Below are positions 16,298-24,896 of a DNA stretch of 64,000 nucleotides, one piece after another; the stretch's first letter is position 1; every line of letters begins with the position of its first letter. The stretch is taken from positions 3,968,001-4,032,000 of the forward strand of contig NZ_CP048405.1 in NCBI RefSeq assembly GCF_014084125.1, written 5' to 3'. The DNA comes from Streptacidiphilus sp. PB12-B1b (lineage in GTDB: Bacteria; Actinomycetota; Actinomycetes; Streptomycetales; Streptomycetaceae). The notes under the pieces are model-generated. The model was not told where the DNA came from. It saw only the letters and a program-made list of their open reading frames with translations, and made no database searches. The position numbers were made by a program, and so were the translations under genes.

Positions 16298-17038
16298 GTG
16301 GTCAGGCAGGAGCGGGCAGAGCAGACGCGTGAGGCGCTGCTGGGCGCGGCGGCGGCGGAATTCGACCGCAACGGCTACCACGGCACCTCGCTGTCGCGGG
16401 TGTGCAAGAGCGCGGGCGTCACCATGGGGGCGCTGACCTTCCACTTCCCCGCCAAGGCCGACCTGGCCGACGCCGTCCAGGCCTCCGGCTGCCGGGCAAC
16501 CGGCGGTGTGCTGCGCGGCTACCGGCAGGCGGCGCCGGGGCTGCGTACAGCGGCGGGACTCACTGACGCCCTGGTCGGTCTGCTGGAGCGCGAGCCCGTT
16601 GTGCGCGCGGCTGCGCGGCTCAGCCGGGAGCGCCCCGACACCGGTGCGGACTGGTACGCCGCATGGCTGCCGGTCCTGGAACACTGCCTGCCGCACACGG
16701 ACCTCGGCATCGACCCCGTCATCGGCCCGGTACCGGTTCTGCAGCTCGCGCACGCCCCGCTCGCTCACGGCAGCGCCGGGACGCGCACGCCCGTCCGCGC
16801 GCCGCGCGGGGGCGGGGCGCGGGCGGCGGGAGGCCAGGCGGGCGCCCTGGCCTCGCTGGTGCGCTACCTGGTGGTCGGCGCGGAGTCGGCGCTGCGTGAG
16901 GAGGCGGACCGCCCCGGCCCGCACGAGGCACACACCCCGGGCGTCCAGGGTGCGCCGCGGGCCGGGGCGGCGCGGCACCACCTGGCCTGGTTCTGGACGG
17001 CCGTGGCGGCGGGCGCCGACGCGACTGCGGTCGAGTGA
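16298..17038 (+). CDS. Second TetR-family regulator, butyrolactone-receptor-like
   Basis: A regulator of 246 residues. The HTH (EQTREALLGAAAAEFDRNGYHGTSLSRVCKSAGVTMGALTFHFPAKADLADAV) closely resembles the ScbR/pseudo-receptor group, including the GAL-FHF stretch. The C-terminal half is longer and more diverged than in the first receptor, with an Arg/Gly-rich insertion near residues 165-185, so it may be a pseudo-receptor that responds to an antibiotic or nothing. GTG at 16298 has AGGAGG 5 bases upstream. The 183-bp gap before it holds no gene but could carry its own promoter. Confidence 0.85.
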   Translation: MVRQERAEQTREALLGAAAAEFDRNGYHGTSLSRVCKSAGVTMGALTFHFPAKADLADAVQASGCRATGGVLRGYRQAAPGLRTAAGLTDALVGLLEREPVVRAAARLSRERPDTGADWYAAWLPVLEHCLPHTDLGIDPVIGPVPVLQLAHAPLAHGSAGTRTPVRAPRGGGARAAGGQAGALASLVRYLVVGAESALREEADRPGPHEAHTPGVQGAPRAGAARHHLAWFWTAVAAGADATAVE

Positions 17039-17078
17039 GGCACACGGCCCCGGCCGCCGACGCCCCGGGCGGGCCCGG

Positions 17079-18055
17079 TCACGACGGCGGCGGCGCCGGC
17101 GGCGCGGTGTAGCACTCGGGCCTGCCCGACGCGGCCGCCAAGCAGGCCCTCGACGTGGTCCCACCGGACAGGGCCACCAGCGGCGTGTAGACGAACGCGT
17201 CCAGGGTGTCCGGGTCCTTCAGCACGACGCGCTGGACGGGCTGCCCCGGGACGGTCAGCGTGAGCACGTCCCCCAGGCGGCTGTTCCAGACCCGGGCCCA
17301 GGCGGCATGGCACAGCGGGCTGTAGCGGAACTCCAGGCCGGTCTGCTCCGGGGTCTGCAGGTGCAGCAGGGTCTGCGGCTGGTTTGGCCGTTGCGGCCGA
17401 TCGTGCCGTTCTGTGTGGCCACCCAGCAGTCGTTGTCACCGCCGGCGGCATTGCAGTTCGCCGGGCTCGGGCCAGGGGCGGCGCCGTGGCCGCCGTCCCA
17501 GCCGTAGGGGATGTGTCCACCGCTCCAGCCCTTCTCTGCGTGGCCGTTCTCGATTGCGGTGGCATAGGAGACGATCGACTGCATGATCCCCGCGCTCGGC
17601 GGAGCGGGGTTGCTGGACGTCGCCGATCCGGTCAGCGCGGCCTTGGTGTCGGGACCGACGATGCCGTCCACGGAGAGACCGTGGGAGCCCTGGTAGTTCT
17701 CCACCGCCGCGAACGTCAGCGGCCCGAAGTCGCTTTCCATGGAGAGATGCGCGCCATTCTGGTTCAGCAGCTGCTCGAGTTCGGTGACGCAGCCGCTGAT
17801 CTGGCCCTGCTCGATATCGGTCGGACACGAGGATGAGGTGATCGAGACGGCGGCGGGACAGTGCCGCCGGTGGCGGTCAGCGCGGCTTTGGTGTTGGGGC
17901 CGACGATGCCGTCCACGGCCAACCCGGCACCGGACTGGTAGCTCTCCACCGCTGACAGCGTGCCAGGGCCGAAGTCGCCGTCGACACCCAGACTGGCGCC
18001 ATGGCTGTTCAGCAACTCCTGCAACTCGGTGACATAACCGCTGATCTGACCCTCA
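17079..18055 (-). pseudogene. Peptidoglycan-binding and DUF2690-like protein, frameshifted and lacking its N-terminus
   Basis: Translation in three frames gives one ordered protein. First comes a PG-binding domain (ELQELLNSHGASLGVDGDFG...VDGIVGPNTKAALT). A second follows (ELEQLLNQNGAHLSMESDFG...VDGIVGPDTKAALT), then a module with GGDNDCWVATQNGTIGRNGQ and GLEFRYSPLCHAAWARVWNSRLGD, which resembles DUF2690. Single-base shifts fall near 17855 and 17388. An in-frame TGA lies just upstream of the first repeat, near 18075, and no signal peptide precedes it. It was probably a secreted cell-wall-binding protein. It abuts an oppositely directed, equally broken gene of the same type. Confidence 0.7.
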
Positions 18056-18138
18056 ATTCGTGGGTCCGGAGATGAAGTACCAGATCCCGGTGATCACAGA
18101 GGACGGCAACACGGCTACAACGGCGAGTACGCCACCGG

Positions 18139-18575
18139 AAGATCAACAGGAAGCTCGTCGGCGCAGCACGGGCCATCGTGACATCCGGGACCGCTTTGCT
18201 CGCGGTCAGCGGAACAGCCCACGCCTCCACCACCGCCTCGACGATCGGCGATGGCTACCCCGACAACACCCACCGCCGTGTGGTGCCTCCAGGACAGCAT
18301 CAACTACTTCTCGCAACACGCCGCAGCACATGGGTACTACATCCAAGCGCCCATCCCCACTCTCGGAGGACGGCAGTTGGGGCCCGCAGACCGAGTCGGC
18401 AGCGCGCGCCTTCCAAACCGACGTCACCGTCATGGGACTGCACAACCTACAGGCCGACGGGATCGTCGGCCCTCAGACCGGCGAGGCGATCCTGGAGGAG
18501 GGGAACCCCTATTACACCGGCAACGGCCACAGCACGAGCGCCTACTGCTACGGCTACATTCTCTCGGAGTGGTAA
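18139..18575 (+). pseudogene. Secreted peptidoglycan-binding protein, frameshifted
   Basis: A signal peptide (KLVGAARAIVTSGTALLAVSGTAHAS) is encoded from about 18139. A second frame then gives PTAVWCLQDSINYFSQHAAAHGYYIQ, and a third gives a PG-binding domain, SEDGSWGPQTESAARAFQTDV...QADGIVGPQTGEAIL, ending YCYGYILSEW. Two one-base changes at C-rich positions (about 18272-18276 and 18350-18355) would join them into a ~145-residue exported protein. No convincing start codon is seen in the signal-peptide frame. Confidence 0.68.
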
Positions 18576-18679
18576 CGGTCAGTTCGGCCGGACGGCCGTG
18601 CCTCTTCTGCCACCGGGCAAAGCGATCTGACAGAACGTCAAGAATCGTGCGTCTACCTACTGCGCCGAAAGCCCCCCGG

Positions 18680-19558
18680 TCACCACAGGCGGTCGAGGGC
18701 CAGGTAGGCGCGGACTGCTCCCGATGTCTCCTCGTGCCGACCGATGAGCAGCAGGTCCGGACCCGGCGGCGCTCCATGCAGGGGTCGGTAGGAGAGCCCG
18801 GGCAGGGCGATGCGCTCGGTGGCAGTGGGGGCGATGGCAATGCCCGCGCCGGCCAGGACGAGGGCGAGGACGCCGAGGGTGCTGCCGACCAGGCGGACCC
18901 GGGAGCGGTCCTCCTCCAGGGCGGGCCAGAGCCGGGACAGGACAGTCTCGTCCTCCTCGCTGTTCGCAAAGACGATGAGGTCGTGGGCGGTCAGAGCGGC
19001 GATGGTCACTGCGGAGGCGGACGCCAGTTCGTGGTCGGACCGTAGGACGACAGACAGCGGGGTGGGCGCCCGGCGTGTCACGCGCAGTCCGTCGGTGTTG
19101 CCGAGGCCCAGGTCAGGGCAGTAGCCGAGGTCGAGTGCGCCGTCGCGCACCTGCTGGATCTGGGCTGCGGGCGGGAGTTCGGTCAGGGTGAGGCCGACCC
19201 GGGGGTGCGCCTGGCCGAAGGCGTGCAGGTCCTCGGACAGGACGCCCTGGAGGACGGCGACGCCGGAGAAGCCGATCCGTACTGCCCCCGTCTCGCCGCG
19301 CACCGACTCGCGGGCCACCTGCAGGGCCCGTCCGGCCTGGGCCAGGGCGCGGCGGGCCTCGGGAAGCAGTAGTTCACCGGCCTCGGTCAGCTCGACGCGT
19401 CGGCTGGTGCGGGTGAACAGGCGCCCGCCGACCTCCCGTTCCAGGGCCTGCACCTGGGCGCTGAGGGTGGACTGGGTGACATGCAGCAGGGCGGAGGCCC
19501 GACCGAAGTGCCCTTCGTCGGCGACGGCGACGAAGTAGCGCAGGTGCCGAAGCTCCAT
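18680..19558 (-). CDS. LysR-family transcriptional regulator
   Basis: A regulator of 292 residues. The winged HTH is at the N-terminus (MELRHLRYFVAVADEGHFGRASALLHVTQSTLSAQVQALEREVG), followed by a periplasmic-binding-like effector domain starting near residue 90. It is divergent from the SnoaL-like gene at 19645, with 86 bp between starts, and most likely controls it. The intergenic DNA holds the repeated TTGGWCC half-sites described separately. Confidence 0.9.
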   Translation of the reverse strand: MELRHLRYFVAVADEGHFGRASALLHVTQSTLSAQVQALEREVGGRLFTRTSRRVELTEAGELLLPEARRALAQAGRALQVARESVRGETGAVRIGFSGVAVLQGVLSEDLHAFGQAHPRVGLTLTELPPAAQIQQVRDGALDLGYCPDLGLGNTDGLRVTRRAPTPLSVVLRSDHELASASAVTIAALTAHDLIVFANSEEDETVLSRLWPALEEDRSRVRLVGSTLGVLALVLAGAGIAIAPTATERIALPGLSYRPLHGAPPGPDLLLIGRHEETSGAVRAYLALDRLW

Positions 19559-19564
19559 CGTCCG

Positions 19565-19625
19565 CCCCTGTCCATCGTTCCAACCGATTGGTCCATCGTA
19601 TCTTTCGGTTGGACCTATCGCTCTT
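19565..19625. promoter_or_regulatory. Divergent promoter with LysR-type half-sites
   Basis: The sequence carries CCAACCGATTGG (inverted CCAA/TTGG), and two similar direct elements, ATTGGTCCATCG and GGTTGGACCTATCG. This fits the T-n11-A style sites that LysR proteins contact between divergent genes. Confidence 0.45.
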
Positions 19626-19644
19626 GTCGGCGAACACTGGACGC

Positions 19645-20238
19645 ATGAACGCGACGCTTCAGGACCGACTGGACATTGCCGACCTCATGACCGGATGGAT
19701 CCACCGCGACCTGGGCGAGTGGGACCGGCTCAAGGGACTCTTCCACCCCGACGGCCGGATCGAGATCACCTGGTTCGAGGGGTCGGCATACGATTTCGTT
19801 GACGCCTCCGCCCGAATGGGGGCCTCCGCCCTCCGCACCAAGCACCTGATCACCGCGCCGGTGGTGACCTTCTCCGCCGACGGAACTCGTGCTGTCAGCG
19901 AGACCAATGCCGTCATCATCGGCGAGAACGTCGACCTGCGCCTGGGCTGCAACGGCCACAACCGGTTCATCGACCGCCTGGAGAAGCGGGAGGGGGTGTG
20001 GCGTATCAGTGACCGCAAGAGCATCTACGACTTCGGCACGTTCACCTTCCCGGCCGGGATCGTCGACATCGACGCGGAGACGGTCGCCCGCTATCCGCGG
20101 GAGTACGCCGCCCTGGCCTACCTGCTGGAGGCCAGCGGCTTCCCGGTGGGCCGGGTCTTCGCCACCAAGGGCAGTGAGCTGGAGCGCAACATCAAGGCGT
20201 CCGCCTTCGCCTGGCTGGCCGGGCAGTCGGACAAGTGA
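19645..20238 (+). CDS. SnoaL-like/NTF2-fold protein (nuclear transport factor 2 family)
   Basis: A protein of 197 residues, beginning MNATLQDRLDIADLMTGWIHRDLGEWDRLKGLFHPDGRIEITWFEGSAYDF. It continues with a TKHLITAPVVTFSADGTRAVSETNAVI strand pair and FIDRLEKREGVWRISDRKSIYDFG, the alpha+beta cone fold of SnoaL-like hydratases, isomerases and ring-hydroxylase small subunits. Proteins of this length often act on aromatic or terpenoid acids. ATG 19645 is chosen because the upstream extension is unconserved, though no Shine-Dalgarno sequence is evident. Probably induced by the adjacent LysR. An amidohydrolase fragment follows and may once have been in the same operon. Confidence 0.8.
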   Translation: MNATLQDRLDIADLMTGWIHRDLGEWDRLKGLFHPDGRIEITWFEGSAYDFVDASARMGASALRTKHLITAPVVTFSADGTRAVSETNAVIIGENVDLRLGCNGHNRFIDRLEKREGVWRISDRKSIYDFGTFTFPAGIVDIDAETVARYPREYAALAYLLEASGFPVGRVFATKGSELERNIKASAFAWLAGQSDK

Positions 20239-20274
20239 CAGCTACCGCGACCAACGAGAATCATCGATAGGCAC

Positions 20275-20510
20275 CGGACAAGCTGGTCCGCGAGGTCGCC
20301 GACCGCCTCGCAGCAGCCTGTGGGTGCAGCCCCGGGCGAACTCCGGCGCACGGTAAGGGAACTGGGCTTCGTCGACCCCCTCGTCCACGGCCGCACCGAC
20401 GACGGGTTACCCTCCGCAGAGCGCTTCGACCCGATCCTGAACACCGCCGCCGAGCTGTGCGTCCCTGTCTACCTCCACCCCGCTACCGACCGCCCCCGGC
20501 GGAGACCTGC
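20275..20510 (+). pseudogene. Amidohydrolase (ACMSD/TIM-barrel) fragment
   Basis: About 65 codons read ELRRTVRELGFVDPLVHGRTDDGLPSAERFDPILNTAAELCVPVYLHPATDRP. This is a recognisable piece of an amidohydrolase_2 decarboxylase-type barrel (normally AVAELRR.V.ELGFVGA.VNG... and the VPVYLHP strand). The usual protein exceeds 300 residues; the N-terminal HxH strand and everything after this point are missing. Confidence 0.6.
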
Positions 20511-21425
20511 TCAGTCCTGTCATCCGGGGCGTTGCCGGCGCTGAAGGATGAGAAGCCCTGCTCCCAGTGACCGGGTGCGAGACAGGAGGCGTGGATGCCT
20601 CCCACCTGCACGCGAAAGAGGGGGGCCGGGGCACCTGGTGGAGCGGTTCGCTGGTACTGCCCGCGAGCGCAAGGGTCGGCCGCCCCAGACCGGCGGGGCG
20701 GGGACAGTGCGATCCGCTCGGCGTCGCGGTCGCGGCCCGGCGGGCAGCCGCTCCAACAGGCACGGCCCTGCAGTCCCGGCAGGCCCCGGCGGGGTCGGTC
20801 AGCCGGTGGCCGACAGGACCAGGCAGCAGGGGATGGGCGAAACGTCCCAGGGCGCCCGGACTGGTCCGCCGCCGGCCTGGACGCGGCCGATCAAGCCCCC
20901 GGCCCGGGCCCGAAGGGCGGTCCCGACCGGCGGACCGGTCCGGCCGCCCCGCCGCAGTCGGCCCTGCTCCCGGAACCCCTTGACGACGCGCAAGGTCTGC
21001 GGGCCGCACGACCCGTCCCCAGCACCGCCGCACGCAGGACCGCCGAGCGTGCGGGCCGACGGCCTCCCGGACACAGCAGACGCCGAAGCCCCCATCGCCC
21101 GGACGATCCCCGGCACCCCGACCACAACCCGAGCCGGGGCGAGAGCTGTGGCGGCGGCTCGCCTCGTGCTGGTCATGCTCCTCCTCGTGGGCTGCCCCTG
21201 TCCTCGCGGGCCTACTGATCTCCCCCGGGGATTGAGGCTGCCCGATCGGGGCCGCCACCGCCAGTACGGCCGTCGAGATTCCGGCTTTTTGGGACACACG
21301 CGGCCCTGAGCTGCGCAAAGACCGGCGCCCATGACGGTGCAACGGGACGCACCCCCGCCCGGAGGGCCGCAGGCGGAGGCGCCCGGGCGTAACCGGAGCC
21401 GCCGGAACAGCCGAACCCCTCCCAA
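20511..21425. other. Decayed or non-coding stretch
   Basis: No convincing gene. On the minus strand near 21000-21190 three frames contain pieces such as MTSTRRAAATALAPARVVVGVPGIV and AVLRAAVLGTGRAAR. They might be a shattered small membrane protein, but I cannot assign a family. Codon-position bias is weak throughout. Confidence 0.4.
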
Positions 21426-21447
21426 AACATAGAGAAGATTCTGTATT
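21426..21447. promoter_or_regulatory. Second ARE-like element, upstream of the IS701-like gene
   Basis: This 22-bp element starts AACATAGAG and has TTCT in the same register as the afsA/scbR intergenic element. The halves fit AAnAnAGA with dyad symmetry better than the first copy. It lies 47 bp before the ATG at 21494. Such AT-rich sequence is rare in the neighbourhood. Confidence 0.5.
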
Positions 21448-21493
21448 CTTCCGGTGTCCGCCGCCGTGTGAGCCATTCGGAGAGGTCACAGCC

Positions 21494-22675
21494 ATGCCCG
21501 CGCCGCTCGCGCCCCCGCACCCGCCGGCCGTTGCCCAGGTACCGCTCGACCGCTTCACCGACCGCGTCTTCAGCCATCTGCCGCGCGCCGACCAGCGCCA
21601 CTGGGCGCAGTCCTATCTGCGCGGCCTGCTCACCACCCCGGGCCGCAAGTCGCTGCAGAGCATGGCCAGAGCCGTCTGCGACTCGCCGACCGCCTCCCAG
21701 TGCCTGCAGCAGTTCGTCAACTCCAGCCCCTGGGACTGGCGTCCGGCCCGCCGCGAACTGGCCCAGGCCGTCGCCGAGGCCGCCCCGGTCCGGGCCTGGG
21801 TCGCCACCACCGCGATCACCCCCAAGCGCGGCGACCACGCGGTCGGGGTCCACCGGCGCTTCGTCCCCGAGGCCGGACGGACCCTCAAGTGCCAGGCGGC
21901 CGCCGGATTGTTCCTGTCCGCAGACCGCCATGCCGTGCCCGTCGACTGGCGGCTGGTGCTCAACCACGACTGGTGCCAGGAGCCCGAACGGCGCACCCGG
22001 GCCCGGCTGCCCGCCTCGATCGCACCCGGACCGGCCTCCGCGCTGGTACCGGACATGGCCCGGCGCCTGGGCCAACTCCTGCCCGCCGCGCCCCTGGTGG
22101 CTGATCTGGGCTGCGCGGGCGAGCCAGCCGCATTGGCAGGCGAACTGACCGCCGCCGGTATCGACTTCCTGATCGCCATAAGGCCGGGCCAGCTGGTACT
22201 GCCCAGCCCAGCGCGCACCGCCACCCCCCTGCCCGTACGCACCGCCGCCGGGGCCCCCGAGCGCCCCCGTACCGTCCGGGGCGGCACCCGGGCCGAGGAC
22301 CTGGTGGGACCGGCCCCGGCGCTGCGCCCGCCGGGTTCGGTCACCCGCAGCACGATGGTCCGCCTGCCCGCCGCCGACGGCGGCAGCACCCCCGCATACC
22401 GACTGTGGGCCCTGGGCCCGGCCACCGGACCGCACGCCGGCGGCTACTGGCTCACCAGCCTGCGCGGCGCAGGCCCGGCCACGGTACTGCGCCTGCTGGA
22501 CCACCTGTCCACCACCCGCGCGGCACTGGCCGACATGGAACAGGACTTCGGCCTGCAGGACTTCGAAGGCCGCTCCTACCCGGGCTGGCACCACCACACA
22601 ACCATGGTCTGCGCCGCCTACACCTTCCACCGCCTGCACCACTCCCCCACCACCCCAGGGCCCCCGCTGCCCTGA
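21494..22675 (+). CDS. IS701-like transposase-derived protein, first catalytic Asp missing
   Basis: A protein of 393 residues with the IS701/DDE-endonuclease layout. It has an N-terminal YLRGLLTTPGRKSLQSMARAV helix region, a catalytic core with TPKRGDHAVGVHRRF, VVADLG-like LVADLGCAGE (Asp204), and the C-terminal FEGRSYPGWHHHTT block (Glu358). In IS701 transposases the core reads DDTGF-KKG; here the equivalent is TTAITPKRG (Thr105-Thr106), so the first Asp is lost. I see no flanking inverted repeats or target duplications. GGAGAGG precedes the ATG. The intact frame with a lost active site suggests a domesticated protein, perhaps DNA-binding. Confidence 0.78.
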   Translation: MPAPLAPPHPPAVAQVPLDRFTDRVFSHLPRADQRHWAQSYLRGLLTTPGRKSLQSMARAVCDSPTASQCLQQFVNSSPWDWRPARRELAQAVAEAAPVRAWVATTAITPKRGDHAVGVHRRFVPEAGRTLKCQAAAGLFLSADRHAVPVDWRLVLNHDWCQEPERRTRARLPASIAPGPASALVPDMARRLGQLLPAAPLVADLGCAGEPAALAGELTAAGIDFLIAIRPGQLVLPSPARTATPLPVRTAAGAPERPRTVRGGTRAEDLVGPAPALRPPGSVTRSTMVRLPAADGGSTPAYRLWALGPATGPHAGGYWLTSLRGAGPATVLRLLDHLSTTRAALADMEQDFGLQDFEGRSYPGWHHHTTMVCAAYTFHRLHHSPTTPGPPLP

Positions 22676-23500
22676 CCCCGCCGCCCTCCTGGGGCCCCGC
22701 CGCCCTGAGCCGCCGCACACCCCGCCCGGCCCCGCCCCGCACACCGGCGGGCCGCCCACCGCCGGGCCGCCCCGCTCGCGCCCTCCCCCGGGGGGCAGCT
22801 GCCCCGCACCAGGGCGGCCCACTGTTCGAGGACCCGCACAAGAACACCGGCCACGCCGACAGCCGACTCCACGTCCCAGCCGCCGCCCGCCCTCCCCGCC
22901 GCCGGACCCACCCAGATCCCACTGGACCCGCCGGGCCGTCAGGACGCCCTGGCCCGGCGGGCACACCGGGTGTACGGGGGTGTATCGGGCGTACGGGTGC
23001 ACCGGGCCACTGGTGGTGCCCAGAACCGTGCTTTCCCGTTCGCGCCGCCCACAGCGAGCGGCTGGTGCTGCGCCACCCGGCGCGCACCTCCGTTCACGGC
23101 ACGGCCAACCAGGTCCGAACCCCGGGGCCGGCAGTGTCCCTGCCGGGACACGCCCACGTCCGCGCGCTGGGAGCGGCGGAGGCCCGGTGCAGCACCACCG
23201 GGCCGACCCGGTGAGCCGCCCCACCAAGCTGGCCCACCGGACCGGCATCGGGGCGGACACCGCCTCCACCCGCGCCGCGGCCCCGCGCCGGGCCGGCCCG
23301 GCGGCCACCGTGCGCCACGGCAAGCGGCCGAAGACCCGCTGACCGGCCCGGGCAGCCCAACCCCGGCCCCTGACACACCTGAGCCGCCCGCCCCGGTTGC
23401 GGGAAGGCGTCAATCTCCTCGCGTAACAGGCGTTCGGGCACGCGGGCCACGGGTCCGCGGGCATGATGGGAGGCCCGACCCTCCTGAAGGAGCACCGTCC
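22676..23500. other. GC-rich stretch without a recognisable gene
   Basis: Open frames on both strands are Pro/Arg/Gly-rich and unrecognisable. The first 150 bp are CCGCCCGGCC-type low complexity. A stretch near 23040-23340, ending RHGKRPKTR in one plus-strand frame, might be a remnant, but I cannot support it. GAAGGAG at 23487-23493 serves the next gene. Confidence 0.4.
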
Positions 23501-23887
23501 GTGCGACTCGTTGCCGACCCCGATCACGGCGGGGTGGACCTCGCCGCCTCGGCAGAGGAACTGGACCGGCTGGCGACCACGGTGGCCCAAGGCGCCGGGT
23601 TCATCAGGTCCGCCCCCGCACCGGACGACAACGCCCTGGTCGGCATCGACGTCCTCAGCACCGACGGCCCCGGCGTGCGGATCGACCTGGACGCCCGACA
23701 ACGCCTCGCGGTGATCAGCGGCGACGCCCCCGCCCGCGCGGCGCTCGCCGACCACCTACGCGCCGCAGCCACCACCCCCGACAGCGAACCACTGCGCCTG
23801 AACCACACCCCCGACCACCCCTACCTGGCCGAGGGCTCTTTGTCCCTGATCGTCCGCAGCCCTCACCAGCGCACACCCACCCACTGA
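23501..23887 (+). CDS. Small conserved protein, possibly Imm32-like
   Basis: A protein of 128 residues from GTG 23501, with GAAGGAG about 8 bases before it. It has no signal peptide or membrane segment. The pattern LAASAEELDRLATTVAQG...VRIDLDARQRLAVISGD.PARAALADHLR...HTPDHPYLAEGSLSLIV recalls immunity-protein-32-type proteins, which end in a H-x-PDHPYL-x-GS-x-LIV strand. No toxin gene is beside it, so a role in contact-dependent competition is unsupported. It could be an orphan immunity-like gene. Confidence 0.6.
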   Translation: MRLVADPDHGGVDLAASAEELDRLATTVAQGAGFIRSAPAPDDNALVGIDVLSTDGPGVRIDLDARQRLAVISGDAPARAALADHLRAAATTPDSEPLRLNHTPDHPYLAEGSLSLIVRSPHQRTPTH

Positions 23888-24101
23888 CCATCCCCGATCG
23901 GCCGCTGTTCGGCCGACTGTCCGACCCGGCTGCCATACTCCCCCGGTGACACCCGATCACTACACCCCCCGCCCAGGCACCGGCCCGGGCGGGCGGAAGC
24001 GTCGGGGCGGCAGCCTGTCACATCCCCGGCCCGGCCCGCCCAACCGCCGCGCGCCCTGTTCCTCACCGGCCTCGCGGCCGGGACCTCCCGGGAGACACCG
24101 A

Positions 24102-24770
24102 ATGAAGCTTCTGCTGACCTCCAGCGGCCTGAGCAACCAGACCCTGCGTCAGGCACTGCTGGACCTGCTGGGCCGGCCCTTCGCCCAGGCGAACATCGTC
24201 TACATCCCCACCGCGGCCGTCGCCGAGCCCGGAGACCACAGCTACCTGGTCCAGGGCCTGACCCAGCTGCACGCCCTGGGCTGGCGCGAGTTCGACGTCC
24301 TGGAACTCAACGGCCTGCCCCGGCACATGGTGCTGGACCGACTGCGCCACGCCGACGTCCTCTACGTCGAAGGCGGCAGCCACTACCACCTGGCCCGCAG
24401 CATCACCAACAACGACTTGGCCAAAGACATCCTGGAACTGCTCGAGGACCGGGTCTACGTCGGGGTGAGCGCCGGATCCATGATCTTCAGCCGGCACCTG
24501 AACGAACACTCCGCCGACATCCTGGGCGACACCGCCGACCTGCACACCCTGGGCGCCACCACACTGCAACCGCCCTTCGGCCTCTTCGACTGGTACCTCA
24601 AGCCACACCTGGACTCACCAAACTTCCCCGACCGGGACGACACCTGGGCCGACCACATCGCCGCACAGGCCGACTTCCCGATCTACTTCATCGACGACGA
24701 CACGGCGCTGCGCATCAACGGCGACACCCTCGACGTCATCTCCGAAGGCCGCTGGCGATTCCACCCCTAG
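24102..24770 (+). CDS. Peptidase E-like (S51) protein / class I glutamine amidotransferase fold
   Basis: A protein of 222 residues starting MKLLLTSSGLSNQTLRQALLDLLG. The nucleophile elbow GVSAGSMIFS carries Ser123, and the preceding loop is VLYVEGGSHYHLARSI, both hallmarks of dipeptidase E relatives. A C-terminal FPIYFIDDDTALRINGDTLDVISEGRW strand set completes the fold. Aspartyl dipeptidase activity is known in the family, but many actinobacterial members are uncharacterised. The start is set by GGGAG 7 bases upstream; upstream in-frame sequence is low-complexity. Confidence 0.85.
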   Translation: MKLLLTSSGLSNQTLRQALLDLLGRPFAQANIVYIPTAAVAEPGDHSYLVQGLTQLHALGWREFDVLELNGLPRHMVLDRLRHADVLYVEGGSHYHLARSITNNDLAKDILELLEDRVYVGVSAGSMIFSRHLNEHSADILGDTADLHTLGATTLQPPFGLFDWYLKPHLDSPNFPDRDDTWADHIAAQADFPIYFIDDDTALRINGDTLDVISEGRWRFHP

Positions 24771-24832
24771 CCCCCACCCCCGCGCACCAATCGGCATTCC
24801 CGGCGGTGCAGCACGGTGGCCCCTTGCGCCAC

Positions 24833-24852
24833 AAGTTACCAATGGGTAACTT
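24833..24852. promoter_or_regulatory. Palindromic operator upstream of the crotonase gene
   Basis: A perfect 8-bp inverted repeat, AAGTTACC-n4-GGTAACTT, is centred 55 bp before the ATG at 24897. The symmetry and spacing fit a TetR/MarR/HxlR-type dimer. No regulator gene is adjacent, so the binder would be encoded elsewhere. Confidence 0.6.
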
Positions 24853-24896
24853 CCTGGGGGAAGTCTCCCCCCACCACGAGGAACAGGGAATCCGCC

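Noticed and set aside
21494-22675. Complete insertion sequence
   Set aside because: No terminal inverted repeats or target-site duplication could be found on either side, and the first catalytic Asp is missing.
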